From Hyposmocoma kahamanoa (lineage: Eukaryota; Arthropoda; Insecta; Lepidoptera; Cosmopterigidae), in NCBI RefSeq assembly GCF_003589595.1, contig NW_020654810.1:6395791-6459790 (forward strand): 64,000 nucleotides of DNA, in the 5' to 3' direction. The notes under the pieces are model-generated. The model was not told the DNA's origin. It made no database searches and saw only the letters and a program-made list of their open reading frames with translations. A program made the translations under genes and the position numbers. Position 1 is the stretch's first letter. Every line of letters starts with the position of its first letter. Of this stretch, positions 12,801 to 22,269 are shown one piece after another.

Positions 12801-14006
12801 TATACAAACATACAAAATTTGGTTACGCTTACACCTTCACATTTCTTTCAGCTAACAGTGCCTAACAGTAACATAAGTATTGAACTCATTGCATTGAGGT
12901 TATATAACAAAGCTATGTAGCGACTTAAAAAATCGCTTCAGAAGTGAATACTTGAGTTTGCTTAAACATAAATATAATAATGAGCAGGCTAGGTCAATTA
13001 AACCTGGAGATGTAGTTTTGATAGGGACAGAAAAGAGGTGTGTAGAGTGGCCTCTCGGTATTGTTATTGAAACGATTCAAGGAGCTGATGGGTGTAGCAG
13101 AGTAGCTCGCATAAAAACAAATTCAGGGGTGAGGGTTCGATCCCTACAGGCTATGTACCGTCTGGAACTGTCCATACGAAACGAAGACATACCTGAAATG
13201 GACAAGGTCATCTCCTCAGGCATTGCCACACGTTTTGGTCGACGTGTTAAGTTACCAGATAGGTTAATTTTGTAAATATTTATTCAGTGTTAAATTTTAT
13301 TGTTTTAAGTGTTTGTGTTATTTCCAAACATCGGTTGTGTGCATATTTTGTATTGGCCAGCACATGCGCAACTCCGTGGCAGGAGGATGATGTAAATTCT
13401 TTATAATATTTGATAGATTTAGACGAAAAAATAAGTTGTCATTGAATGGAAAAATGTGTTTCATTTGAACCCATTCAGGAAGCTGAAAATTATAAATTTA
13501 GCTTTTCATATTAGTATCTACAATTTAACCCCCTAACCGGCCAAAGAGCTAGTTGTTTTGTATACCACATAGTTATTTGAGCAAGTAACTGTATACAGTT
13601 ACGTAAATAGATATAGGTACACAGTAATAGCTACCGGCACAATAATGTGAAATCAATTTGCACAGTCTGGCACTTTACAATCTCACGACAGCGATAAATA
13701 ACACATATTATACATACCTACTCCCAAGTACATATTATGATATTTGCAAATAGCAATATGAAAGTGCCTCAGGTTTCATTTCAAGTCTAGTGTATAGGAC
13801 TGTGTTCTAAGGTGTTTCTAACACGAATTGATATTAAACACTTACAGTATATGCTTGACGAATCTCAGTCGAGCCAACCAGCCTCTAATAGAAGCTTGGA
13901 TTATTACTGCCGATTGTTCACGTTTTTTCTCCAGAGCCCTCTCTTCCCGAGCCGCTTTCGTTTGCTCCAAAAACGTATCCTTACTTGTGAGCGATTTAGA
14001 AAACAT
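703..14006 (-). CDS. UBE3B: UBE3B-type HECT E3 ubiquitin-protein ligase, C-terminal part off the left edge
   Basis: Multi-exon gene read right to left. Exons located: 14006-13846, 8339-8100, 7471-7219, 6392-6204, 4221-4030, 3602-3277, 2787-2663 and 821-703, all with AG acceptors and GT donors. The first seven join in frame without a break. The product starts MFSKSLTSKDTFLEQ, followed by a charged helix and an IQ-like stretch (AVIIQASIRGWLAR), then segments that match my memory of vertebrate UBE3B in order: RFEKLCKYIVQ, LCANIMGSLFHKGYY, SAQFSEKLL, LEGNYALCLLANLIQL, KSNLSHWHPVLGWFSQ and TMTQVKLDILTG. Family knowledge: these ligases carry ubiquitin on a HECT cysteine and act in the cytosol or at mitochondria. 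The HECT domain is not in the window. One exon expected between 2663 and 821 (the part before ILDDMEMYEQQ) was not found, so either I missed it or it is lost. Confidence 0.9.
1240..1740 (+). repeat. Tandem pair of an interspersed repeat
   Basis: Segments near 1325-1430 and 1610-1735 share 'GAAACTCAG-TG-TGATGTCTTTG' and 'AGTTCTGGCC' plus 'GTACAGAGGAA' blocks. An inverted relative is at 21735-21835 (CTCTGGCAGTTCC ... CTAGAATTGTGGCCTGAAATC). Family unknown; no protein coding seen. Confidence 0.55.
1783..1996 (+). repeat. tRNA-derived SINE, copy 1
   Basis: Begins CTGCCTCCGTGGCCAAACGG, with an A-box-like TGGCCAAACGG and a B-box GGTTCGATTCC 40-50 bp later, then a unique body (CTCGTGAGTTTGGGTGTAA, CCATGGCACCCGCGATACAG). 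Other copies are at 20287-20490, 49227-49433 and, inverted, 56143-56334. It lies in a UBE3B intron. Lengths of about 200 bp and a split RNA polymerase III promoter are typical of insect SINEs. Confidence 0.88.
2663..2787 (-). CDS. UBE3B: UBE3B exon 7
   Basis: Acceptor TTTTTTCAG and donor GTAAGT. Encodes GNAHKNYRKLGSPDCTKVAL then ICSMYHTALQTMTQVKLDIL, ending in T plus one base (phase 1). The exon beginning at 821 needs a phase-2 predecessor, so at least one exon between them is unaccounted for. Confidence 0.88.
3277..3602 (-). CDS. UBE3B: UBE3B exon 6
   Basis: Acceptor GCCCAACAG, donor GTAAGG. Encodes LVVTRFLDSCQQYVVCKK then SNLSHWHPVLGWFSQG, the most recognisable UBE3B signature here, and a linker rich in Pro, Ser and Gly (about residues 65-90 of the exon) before AAFIRRAIEARTN. 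Phase 2 end; the A at 2787 completes an arginine codon. Confidence 0.92.
4030..4221 (-). CDS. UBE3B: UBE3B exon 5
   Basis: Acceptor CTTTCTAG, 64 whole codons, donor GTAAGT. Encodes SMAAFRQHSMFDKCVEFL through TLEGNYALCLLANLIQLAH. Both boundaries are phase 0 and fit the neighbouring exons. Confidence 0.9.
4690..5510. repeat. Possible degenerate foldback element in a UBE3B intron
   Basis: A block at about 4690-4720 (TGTAAGCTAAAGTAAGCTTATT) reappears inverted at about 5465-5485 (AATAAGCTTACTTTAAG), and GTAC-TGATGAAC-like flanks also mirror. No coding sequence seen. May be an old non-autonomous DNA transposon. Confidence 0.35.
5636..5915 (-). repeat. Dispersed retroposon family R2, inverted copy
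   Basis: Reverse complement of a unit that in full copies reads CCGCCAAGCAGTAATG, GTTCCGGTTTTGAAGGGT, GGTGAAATTACAGGCAC, CAGGCGTGTCGCTTACCACC, GACTTGTTCGTCC and ends GGTATCATAAAAAA. At least ten copies in the window. The short A-rich end and variable truncation suggest a SINE or the 3' end of a LINE. Confidence 0.75.
6204..6392 (-). CDS. UBE3B: UBE3B exon 4
   Basis: Acceptor ATTTCCAG, 63 whole codons, donor GTAATT. Encodes SLLLRGLCREKVVLKN through RPLVSAQFSEKLL and SVPTLVYHMQQISPE, a good match to the region of UBE3B that follows the CANIMG block. Confidence 0.9.
6536..6657. repeat. Small foldback (MITE-like) element
   Basis: Ends TAGGGCTAGTAGAACAG and the inverted CTGTTATGCTAGCCCTA, with an inner inverted pair (AAGAGCGACGTAAAGCGCG / CGCGCTTTATATTGCTCTCG). 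About 122 bp, with no coding capacity. Confidence 0.65.
7219..7471 (-). CDS. UBE3B: UBE3B exon 3
   Basis: Acceptor TTATCCCTCAG and donor GTATGT. Encodes PWIAHIKDLLYKCCVYLEQ through LRGGMTQLCANIMGSL and ends at TLK in phase 0. The CANIMG block matches UBE3B closely. Confidence 0.9.
8100..8339 (-). CDS. UBE3B: UBE3B exon 2
   Basis: Acceptor TTTTTTCAG before 8339 and a GTAAGC donor after 8100. Encodes DVYRVTCRLFLVFKQQRDKKRFEKLCKYIVQSLL and following residues; RFEKLC is conserved in UBE3B. The exon ends in phase 2 (TAC AG), which joins T at 7471 to give serine. Confidence 0.88.
9505..9760. repeat. Paired palindromic repeats, family R5
   Basis: The block CCTCCAGTGCAATGGAACAA at 9685-9705 with GTAGCTTGATGTGCTGG after it recurs at 26755-26870, 46500-46585 and 55960-56045, and appears inverted at about 9505-9555. 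Ends CACATCAAGCTA / TAGCTTGATGTG are inverted, so the unit is nearly palindromic, as in a non-autonomous DNA transposon. Confidence 0.65.
9860..10040 (+). repeat. Interspersed repeat carrying the empty BEL target site
   Basis: CACTTGGGTGTCAATGTCGG through CCTCACATATGAGTATAG to CACCCAACACGACATTTAAC. A second copy starts at about 11270 and is interrupted by the BEL element at 11429; its remainder continues after 13522. The intact copy preserves the unoccupied target (ATTTAACCCC). Confidence 0.75.
10360..10560 (+). pseudogene. LINE reverse-transcriptase C-terminal fragment
   Basis: Reads ETAAHILLQCSGVANYRAKY then LG with a frame slip, followed by a LLRFLEELGWHE-like end. An HxxxxC zinc-like motif and an RFLEELG tail are common at the C terminus of R1/Jockey-type LINE ORF2 proteins. 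Frameshifted and truncated. Confidence 0.6.
10840..11145 (+). pseudogene. LINE C-terminal fragment (endonuclease-reverse transcriptase type)
   Basis: Reads RLRLLRHVERMGEDHTAKRE, then WQEQALNQEPWRNLEAKIFF. The H-x-RM, WxxxA-xxRxxW and EAK spacing is typical of the very end of LINE polyproteins. Contains an in-frame stop and frame slips. Confidence 0.65.
11429..11573 (+). repeat. 5' LTR of the BEL/Pao element
   Basis: 145 bp, starting TGTTGTAAACTCTTTATAAT and ending TATCTACA. It shares the order and most bases of the 3' LTR, including TTTATAATATTTGA, GAACCCATTC and TTATAAATTTAGC. Confidence 0.85.
11607..12358 (+). pseudogene. BEL/Pao gag-like remnant
   Basis: First segment 11607-11942 (111 codons, stop) encodes a helical domain with a repeated DxxD/E acidic region. 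The second, beginning before 12017 and ending at 12358, has LPSFELPTFDGHVKNWIGFW, a signature of the gag DUF1759-type domain (LP.F.G....W..F). The frames differ and there is a premature stop, so it is not functional. It belongs to the LTR element, not the host. Confidence 0.75.
12949..13275 (+). pseudogene. BEL/Pao polyprotein C-terminal (DUF5641-like) remnant
   Basis: Contains IKPGDVVLIGTEKRCVEWPL followed by GIVIETIQGADGCSRVARI and VRSLQAMYRLE. The GDVV.I.....R..WPLG..........G..R...(V/I)......R....L..LE layout is the domain at the end of BEL/Pao integrases. It has lost all upstream pol sequence. Confidence 0.8.
13388..13522 (+). repeat. 3' LTR of the BEL/Pao element
   Basis: 135 bp, starting TGATGTAAATTCTTTATAAT and ending TATCTACA. 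Differs from the 5' LTR by a roughly 10-bp indel and scattered substitutions, so the insertion is not very recent. Confidence 0.85.
13846..14006 (-). CDS. UBE3B: UBE3B exon 1 (coding start)
   Basis: ATG at 14006 followed by 53 codons and two bases, ending at a GTAAGT donor at 13845. Encodes a basic N terminus with an IQ-like motif (IIQASIRGWLARLRF), the layout found at the start of animal UBE3B. Phase 2 matches the single leading base of the next exon at 8339. I chose this start because it aligns with the family start; no upstream in-frame extension was examined in detail. Confidence 0.88.
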
Positions 14007-16606
14007 TTTGCAAGCAATCTACTGCACTCGATATAAAAATACAGCTTTGCTTCGATGTCAGGATATCAAACAACGAATACACATCGTAACACTTCTATTT
14101 AGGCGGCAAAACTACCATTTTCACAGTACCTACACCATAGCAGAATTTTATTGAAAGCGATGCAAAACCATGTTTACTGGAAAAAATATTCGATAAAAAT
14201 TCAGCTGTAATCGAATTTAACTTCACCCTTTCAGAGAAAATTTCTACTATTACTGTGACATTTTGTTTTTGTGTTGCAATATAATATAATTTTTATAGCT
14301 ACCAAAACATTAAATTAATTCTATTACTTATGTTAAAAAGATTATGGAAAACGTTGAAAAAAGAAAACACTATTTTTGATTATTGATTTGATGTAGGAAT
14401 TTGGTGGAGGTGGAGGTTTTAAACATGAATCTAGAGCCATTGGCGGGGAAAAAGGATTCGTTTCATTTCACTCTTCAGAATTATGCGCCTCTTTACAAAG
14501 ATGTCGCTGTTGCGCAGCCAGCAACTCTCGCTCAGCTGTGTGTTGTGTTTCGTTTCTTTTAAACTTTGTTTTTTTTTAAATTTATTAAGGCTTTGGCAAA
14601 GCCATCAGCGTAAGCATGAAGTTTGTTTCTGTAAATATGGCGGCCACAAAGAGGATAGGCAATTTGAGGCGGCGTGTTTGGATTGACTCGGGATTCCTTA
14701 AAACGGGCCGATACGCATATTGTAGTTCGAGATTCATATAATTTCGCGTTTTAATCTTCGATCCTGAAATTTCTTGGCATAATTATAAATAAATAACCTT
14801 TCTTTCCAACCTCACATAGAGATGCTAACTTCAAGATTAAGAACGTTAATATACACATTTAAAAATGTTATATATGTTGCACAGTTATATCTGGCACTTG
14901 TTCAGTCAATATTGGGATATTGTATTACTGTCTGGGGTGGTGCTTCAAAAACTATTATGAAGCCCCTAGAAATGGCACAACGAGCAATTCTCAAGGTCAG
15001 CACTTTTCGATCCCCCACACAGCTACTATATCAGACATGTAAAATCTTGTCGGTGCGTAAGCTGTTTATATTACTCACAATCATTAGGCAAAAATCTAAT
15101 TTAAAAACTAACAAACATCTCAAAAATCCAGGCGACGTAACGCTATACCGTACAATGACATACCAAAATTTAAACATAAATATGTAAATAAATATTGTTG
15201 CTTTTTAGGTTCACATCTATTTAATAAAATTAATAAAACAATCGATATACATTCAGTAAACAAAAGAGAATGTAAACATAGAGTAGCAGAGTATATCCAT
15301 AAACTGACCTATGATGAAACCGAGAACTTATTAAGTTTTATACAGTAAGTAGCTTTTTTCTCTCTTTTAACCAACACACACTCCCACATACATTCAATCA
15401 TCTCCATTCTACTCACAGCGAGGTCACTACTCACATCTAAAATTATAAGTAACTTTAAATTTAAACTCGAAGTTCCTAGACTTATTTTAGAAGACAATGT
15501 TATTTTTGAAATCAGTCACATGTTCTTGTATTCACGGAAGAGCGCTGATATCTGGAATACAGATAATTTGATTATCTAGTTCAGATACAGATGTCCTGCC
15601 CTAAATGCAATATTGCAACCTTAATACTGTCAATGTGAAATTAGTCTATAAGTTTTGAAATAAATAAAAAAAAATAAAATAAAAATAAATAAATTTCATC
15701 AGTACCCTTACCCTCTAAAAACAGAACGCAATAATGCTCGCATGGCTGCTTGCCGGCAGAAATAGGTAAGGTGGCAGTACTTCCCCGGACGAACTCTTTC
15801 ACGAGGAGCTCTACTGCTACTATAATTGATTTACTTTCTCAAGTAAATACTTTATGAATGGCATTTCGGTCATAACTTTAGAAAAGACAAAGCAACAAAT
15901 AAATTCTTACTTAGTAGGGCATTTCTTTGTATCATAAAAATCCAATAGACAATATAAACTATTTCAGATTCCTTATGTATAGGATGTCTGTTGTGTTTTT
16001 TGTTACCGTTAGATAACGAAAAATACGACGAAGCATAATTGTTATTTTTATGCAAGTATTTGTATTGAAATCTCTGTAGAAACAACAATAATATTTGTAA
16101 CATTTAAAGAAATAACGGTGTGTGTATGTGGTGCAAAGAAAATAGTCATAAAAAAATGTAATTTAGTAAGTTTCTTCATTTTGTAGTGGGACAAATACAA
16201 ACCGCGAATTACCTGAATAGTAAAAAAGAAATTTTAACGGCGAAAATTTATTTCTATACGTAGATAACGCTAACCGCGAAAAGCCAAGAAAAAAAAACGT
16301 TTTTTAATAAGAGCACAAACCTGGTATCAAAACTGTATATCAATTAATATAATTTTGTTGAAGTGGCTCTGACGTAGCATAACATAAATTTATTTATTTA
16401 TTTATACTTGTACACAAAACAGTACACATGGCGAATTTAATGCCATTAATGAATAAATAGGGTGCTATAATTAAAATTGTTGGACTTGTTGACGCCAATG
16501 GGAGTCTGCTTTAGGATGAATATCATAGGAGCTTAGAAACTAGCACAGATAGCTACAGTTTAAGAACATTACACAGTTTTTTGGATTACGCTACAGTGGC
16601 CTAGAG
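14007..16606. other. Spacer between UBE3B and the fucosyltransferase array
   Basis: Upstream regions of two divergent genes (UBE3B leftwards, gene 1 rightwards). Apart from the LINE at 14815-15690 and an inverted R2 retroposon fragment at 15697-15825, no coding sequence is supported. 15870-16600 is AT-rich and featureless. No convincing promoter element was identified. Confidence 0.5.
14815..15690 (+). pseudogene. 5'-truncated LINE, 3' end of reverse transcriptase and tail
   Basis: The 14822-15187 frame reads YLALVQSILGYCITVWGGAS and AQRAILKV, the thumb region of Jockey/CR1-like reverse transcriptases. A frame slip follows, then CCFLGSHLFNKIN and RVAEYIHKL to about 15345, a 3' UTR, and an A-rich end near 15660-15690. 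Lies between UBE3B and the fucosyltransferase array. Confidence 0.75.
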
Positions 16607-19600
16607 ATGCTCGGAAGAAAAGAAAAAAGTATTCGAATAGTAGCCAAAATTATAATAATCGTATTGTTCGATGTGTTTTATGTTATTGGATATGAAGAGA
16701 AAGATGAACTGATTTACATTCTTATATGGACACCGGCAAATTTTGAACCGTTTAATTTTATCGATATGGGACAGAAAGCTTTTATGAATTGTACTTTCAA
16801 AAACTGCTTCTTGACTGCAGACCATAATCATTTTAGAAACATATTGGACTTTGAAGTAATAATGTTTAACGCAGTAAACTTAGAAGAGGGTATCGAGGTG
16901 CCTGCCAATCGATCTCAAGAACAGAAATACTTTATGTACAGCGTGGAACCTGCGGGATTCCATTCAATACCTGAAGAATTCAATGGGTTTTTTAATTATA
17001 CCTTCACGTATAAACTTTCATCCAATGTTACGATTCCTAGTGTGATAGTAAAGGATCAACATGATGAAGTAATTGGGCCTAAAACTAACATGCAATGGAT
17101 GAAATTGAGCGAAATGAATGAAACAAGTGATTACGTGAAAAACAAATTGCAAAACAAACAAATCGCTGCAGCATGGATCGTATCCCACTGCCGAACACCT
17201 TGGCGTCGTTTGTATGCTCAGGATTTGATAAAAGAATTGGGTAAACGTGGACACAATCTGCATGTTTTTGGGATATGTGGTGATAATGCCAAGTGTCCCA
17301 AAGATGAAAGGATAGATGAATGTTTCGCTATAATAGAATCAGATTATTATTTTTATTTAGCCTTTGAGAATTCATTTGGTGATGACTATGTCACTGAAAA
17401 GATTTTGAATGGATTGGAGCACTATGCAGTGCCCGTGGTTTTTGGAGGTGCTAACTATAGCAGGTGTGTTATGTAGTACAGAAGAAAAGAGTTTAATATC
17501 AGTAGAAGTCGTTGTGACAGAGTTTCTAGTTTAGTACCTACTTAAATATCTACGATATTCATACAGAAGTGTCTATATGAATATCTATAGGTACTTTCAA
17601 TTCAATTCAGAGTACGCCTTCCTAACGCGCGTTTATAATTAGTGCCATTCGTAGATTGTTGCGTATATGTGAGTTATATGCAGAGACCCATGGACTTAGG
17701 TACAACGCAAAAAAGAGCGAGCTTATGATTTTCAAGGCAGTCACTAAATCGTATACCGTTGTGCCTCCAGTTAAACTTGCTGATATTCCCTTACAAAAAA
17801 TGGAACGGTTTAAATATCTAAGTCACTAAGGTCACTGATGATATAAATGATAATTGAGATATAGAACGGGAACGCAGGGCGCTGTCTGTGCGGTGTAATA
17901 TGTTGGCACGGAGGTTTTCACGTAGTAGCGACCAGGTTAAGGTTTTACTTTTCAAAGCATATTGCCAGTCCTTCTATACGTGTAGCCTGTGGGTCAACTT
18001 TACGCAGCGTGCACACGGCGCACGGCGTGTCACATATAAGAATGCTATTTGGGTTACCGCGTTACTGTAGTGCCTCCACTATGTTTGCTGACACTCGTAC
18101 GAATTGCTTTTATTCCGTTATACGAAAGCGTTGTGCATCACTCCTGACTCGGCTACGAGGCAGCACGAATGGCATCTTGGGGCCTGATTTTGATTTAAAT
18201 CGAAATTGATGGATCGGGTAGACTCGAAATCGCATGGGTTTCTGAGCGAGAAGATGAACCTGATTCCTACTATATCTTTCTAATTTGTGAGTTAAATTAA
18301 CTATTGTTCCGATTACAAATGTCAAAAGTTTCCAATCGGCCAGTTGTGAATCACAATTATGCGCCTCGACTCGGAAGAGACGCAGTTTCCGATCGGGAGA
18401 GGCAATCAAAATCAAGCTGCTTAGCACCCTTGCCGCTAGATGGGACTTTCCTATGGTGAGACGCTGGGTGCAGTTGCACACGGCACCAAGCCGGTAGCTG
18501 CGCCTCGAGCCTTTCTACAGGGGAATCTCATTAACAAATATTAAAATGTACTTTCCCAGTTGTTACTAACACTATGGATTCAGAGTCAGAAATAAATGAT
18601 TATTATCATAATAAATTTACGTAGTAGAAATTGGTATACTGTCGTCCACTAACTAAAACGCGGTTAAGTGACAAATGGTCAAATATCCGTTTTAAATAGA
18701 AAAAAATACAGCACAAAACTCTCTTTTAAGAACAGTTAAAATTAGTTAAAGCGTTCGACTTGTCGAAACTTACCCTAATGATGCATAGCTGAAATATCAA
18801 TAAACAATTTCAATATTTTAACACTGAGCTGTGGTTTTTTTTCTGGTATAGAACAATTATGTTCATCTAATACTAAAGAAGGACAAATAGGCCTAAAATA
18901 TACCTAATATCCGCATCGAACAACTAGCATAAATCTCAGAGGCAAAAGTTTCATTTCAATATTTATATTGGTATATTACCAAGTATTCTAAGATTATGAT
19001 ACACGAGTACTATAAAAGACGAAACAAATTGTATATACTATTATTGGCGATGGTAAACTCGAGATGAGTTCAATTATTATTTAGAGATAAAATTAATATG
19101 ATAAAATGATCTGTAAATTTGATAACTGTAAACTCTTTCAATTTAGTACATTGGTTCCCAAACTGTTTGGCTTAGGCGAGATAAAAAAAATTCTACGCCC
19201 ACCACTACAAAAAAAAAAATTGAAAACATGTAATTTTTTATATTAACGTCACACAATCACATGGAAAAATATTATATATGTGTGTAGTGTAATTTATATA
19301 GATAATTCAGTTTTTTTTTTCTATGCGGTGGGTACTACCGCTTTTGGACAGCATCAACGCCCCCAATTGGGCGGACCACTTTGGAAAACTATAATTGATT
19401 TGACTGAACTAAAATATAATTGACATGATGATAATAGTTATAAGTTTCAGTTGTGTATATTTTACTGATAATTTTATTGGAGCTACTCGGGACGCGTTCT
19501 ATTATTACTAATATAAAATGTAGCTAGTATCATCAAAAAGGTAAATTCTGAAAAACTGCTCCAGATGAGGCTCTTACCTATTTATGTACATGTGTAACGT

Positions 19601-20191
19601 TAGATTATATTACTTAACGCTAAATTGTTGTTATTTCAATGAAGATAAATAAAGCTCTTTATTATTATTATGATTTAGTAGAGTTGACTGACTCCATTGA
19701 TATTATTCACAGTTTGTGGCTTTTACAATAGTTAACGAATTAAAAAATCCTTACCTATAGCAAATTGGATTACTGAAGCAGATTCCTAACATTTTTACCG
19801 CTGAATGTTGTTTTAAAATAAGTTTAAATGATCGATCAATGTTCCATGTTACAGATTTATGCCTGAAGGAATTTACTTGGACGCTAATGTATTAGCACCG
19901 GATCAAATGGCTGTAAAAATGATCGAGATTATAAACGATATTAATACATACTATGAGTTTTTCAAGTGGCATGAACATTATAGCTTCCACTCTTCAGCTG
20001 AAGATCGTTTTAATAGAGAAGTCTGTAATTTATGTGCATTTCTCAATAAAAATGAGAACCGAACGAACGTTTATGATAATATTGCACAATGGTGGAATGA
20101 AATACAACCAGCTTGGCCAATTCTTGAAGAACAATCCGGTGCAGAGAAGTTCTTTTCTAATTTGTTAAATTTTCTCGATCCATCCGATTGA
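16607..20191 (+). CDS. Alpha-1,3-fucosyltransferase C-like, gene 1 (GT10)
   Basis: Exon 1 16607-17463 (donor GTGTGT), intron 2391 bp, exon 2 19855-20191; joined product 397 aa. Residues about 11-29 form a hydrophobic signal anchor with a short cytosolic tail, as expected for a Golgi type II enzyme. The N-terminal GT10 domain starts at LIYILIWTP (about 35-43) and includes NCTFKNCFLT. The nucleotide-binding domain carries AAWIVSHC and ESDYYFYLAFENSFGDDYVT with EK (residues 244-265), then VPVVFGGANYS. Arg286 is split by the intron (AG|A). Exon 2 adds FMPEGIYLDAN, an HDHY-equivalent EHYSF and C-LCAFLN. Predicted reaction: transfer of fucose from GDP-Fuc to GlcNAc in glycans; acceptor unknown. The intron carries a dead LINE. 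Confidence 0.93.
17640..18215 (+). pseudogene. LINE reverse-transcriptase fragment in gene 1 intron
   Basis: Reads (in shifting frames) KKERAYDFQ, DIERERRALSVRCNMLARRF, SDQVKVLLFKAYCQSFYTCS, LW, and RKRCASLLTRLRGSTNGILG. ERRALAVRCNMLARRF-type and FKAYCQSLYTCSLW blocks are common in insect LINE ORF2 C termini. Several stops and frame shifts. Same strand as the host gene. Confidence 0.75.
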
Positions 20192-20210
20192 ATTTTTGAA
20201 TTGACGATTG

Positions 20211-20216
20211 AATAAA
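20211..20216 (+). terminator. Putative poly(A) signal, gene 1
   Basis: AATAAA 20 bp after the stop codon, overlapping a second AATAAA by two bases. Very close to the stop, giving a short 3' UTR; position is plausible but unproven. Confidence 0.5.
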
Positions 20217-20286
20217 TAAATGCGCACGCGTCACTGTTCTTTTATCTCTGAAGAATCTTTTCACGTAATACGTGCCTTTTACTTTT

Positions 20287-20490
20287 ACTGCCTCAGTGGC
20301 CAAACGATTATCATGCTGGTCTGCCACGCAGATGTCCCAGGTTCGATTCCTGGGAGAAATTTTTTGTATAGCCTTACATTTATTTCTCTCGTGAGTTTGG
20401 GTGTACTTCGTTGTTGTCTATGCGTGTGTCCATGGCACCCGCGACACAGGGTTTCCCTAGCGCGGGGTGATTAGTGCATGCGTTATTATT
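20287..20490 (+). repeat. tRNA-derived SINE, copy 2
   Basis: CTGCCTCAGTGGCCAAACG with B box GGTTCGATTCC and the same CTCGTGAGTTTGGGTGTA body as copy 1. Starts less than 100 bp downstream of the gene 1 stop codon. Confidence 0.88.
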
Positions 20491-20675
20491 ATTATTGTTT
20501 TCTTGCAAATAATCTATGCGTTTTATAATGATTGAATAAAATTAACTTTGGTTGGGTATAATCGTTAGAAACAACTAGTAGCAATAATAGAACTCCTTAT
20601 GAGACCGTTCGACGAGACCATAACTATTTATACCGCCAAGCAATAATGTGAACTACGTTTCAGCTTTGAAAGGTA

Positions 20676-21305
20676 AGGGCTCATTCAGAGTGCAGGCGCA
20701 GGCGCGGCGGCGGGTGCGGGCGCGCGGATCTTGGCGTGTTCTCTTTCACAGTGCCGCTACGAGCGGGCCAAAATCAAAGAATTTATTCCATAGGTAAAAT
20801 AAATTTACACTTGAAAACGTCATATTTGAGCTACTGCTCGTTCACTATGCTGACTTCCCTTAGAAGAACGAGCACGAAACTTTAGGGATTGCTCTTTTCA
20901 AATAAACTTAAATGCTAATAATATATATATTAATGCGAATAATACACTTTGAATCGAATTTGTGTGGAATCTAGAGCCATGTCGCCTTTCCATGCATCTT
21001 TATCTAACACGTAGTTTTAAATTTTGTAATATGACTTTTCAATAAAAAAAAAAATTTTAATGTAGTTTTTAAACTTAGGAAATGATAAGCTTAATATACA
21101 CTCCGGAAACTTATTGTAAAAACGTAACAGTTCCCCATAAAAGAGTCGTTTATTTTGGTAAATATCTATATGTCGAAATCACAAACATACGCTACACGCT
21201 AGACCAAGCGCTGTGAAAAGTACGGGCGGACCGAATCAAGAGGTGGGCGTGGGCGCGGGTTGATGTACCCGCACCTGCGCCCGCCGCCACTCTGAATAAG
21301 GCCTA
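20676..21305. repeat. GC-rich inverted-repeat element with nested LINE tail
   Basis: Left end ATTCAGAGTGCAGGCGCAGG and an inverted right end (CGCCGCCACTCTGAATAAGGC) bound about 630 bp. Inside, 20780-20900 matches the LINE 3'-tail repeat seen at 33290-33430 (TTTATTCCATAGGTAA, AGAACGAGCACGAAACTTTAGGG, TTGCTCTTT), so one element may have been inserted in another or captured it. Confidence 0.55.
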
Positions 21306-21306
21306 A

Positions 21307-21463
21307 GGGTGCTGGTGAATCTACAGGCATGTAGTACTTGTCAACTTCACGTCTCAGGGTCACGGGTGTAGTGGCTGCATACTCATATGTTTGCGATTTA
21401 AGCTCTATAGATAGACGTGTCGCTTACCACCATCCTGTGTCGCTTGATATCATAAAAAAATAT
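21307..21463 (+). repeat. R2 retroposon, truncated copy
   Basis: GTGCTGGTGAATCTACAGGC, CTTGTCAACTTCACGTCTCAG, GTGTCGCTTACCACC and GATATCATAAAAAAA. Starts immediately after the inverted-repeat element. Confidence 0.65.
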
Positions 21464-21551
21464 ATAGATGTAGATATATCCGAATTACTGCCACATACAG
21501 AATCGAAAAAAGGTTCATTTCGTGTGGCAAGCGTCAAAACCTAACCAATTA

Positions 21552-21718
21552 AGGGCCGTATTCTAGAACTCTACTCAATGCTCAAGTCAGGATTTGAGTA
21601 TGGTTTAAAGCACTCGAAATCATACTCAAGTCCCTGCCATTAGGGTCGTATTTCTAGTGCTTGTGTTTCCAGTGCAATCCTGACTTGAGCGTTGAGTAGA
21701 GTTCTAGAATACGACCCT
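21552..21718. repeat. Foldback MITE, family M1, copy 1
   Basis: AGGGCCGTATTCTAGAACTC at the left and GAGTTCTAGAATACGACCCT inverted at the right; arms continue to about 40 bp (CTCAAGTCAGGATT / AATCCTGACTTGAG). 167 bp, non-coding. Copy 2 is at 53060-53236. Confidence 0.85.
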
Positions 21719-22269
21719 AAGTCTCTTTCCTCAGATGTTTGCAATCAAAACGAGAGTCTCTACTCCCTCTGGCAGTTCCTTTGTACCCTAGGCTAGAATT
21801 GTGGCCTGAAATCTTTCATAGACCTGTTGTCAATATCACAACTTAATTTTAGTAATTAAAGTAATGTATGTATTATAAGGTTGTTGTTTTTTACACATGA
21901 TCACATGACGCATGATCGCCTTGCCTAATAAAAGGAGAGTGAATGATTTCCTGGTATTGGGTTGGGCGCGCAGTGAGAATGATTTTACGCATAATGACAA
22001 AAAAGGCAAGTATGCCTGGCAGCTCCAACAACATCTGAAAATCATTGTTAAATTGTGCTCGCTAATACAACAATGTTTATGTGGTTCATGTAGTTTATCC
22101 TTTTAATATGTATTAATATATATATATATTATTAAATGATAGGTACATCGACGATATCTTTGTACGTTGAAATAGGTACATACAGAAAAAGGTAATTTAC
22201 AAAAATAATTAGATATCGAAGTAACTTTTTAAATTTTAAAAACTTAAATTTTTAGTAAATTTTTTGAAG

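Larger units (their letters stand above)
11429..13522 (+). mobile_element. Defective BEL/Pao LTR retrotransposon in UBE3B intron 1
   Basis: About 2.1 kb bounded by related LTRs (11429-11573 and 13388-13522, TG...CA) with 5-bp flanks ATTTA at 11424-11428 and 13523-13527. After the 5' LTR comes TGGCGACCGAGG, a likely primer-binding site. The coding remains are gag-like (11607-12358, broken), a CxxC zinc-knuckle-like remnant near 12660, and a DUF5641-like integrase tail (12949-13275). Protease, reverse transcriptase and most of integrase are missing, so the copy cannot move alone. Inserted antisense to UBE3B. Confidence 0.85.
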
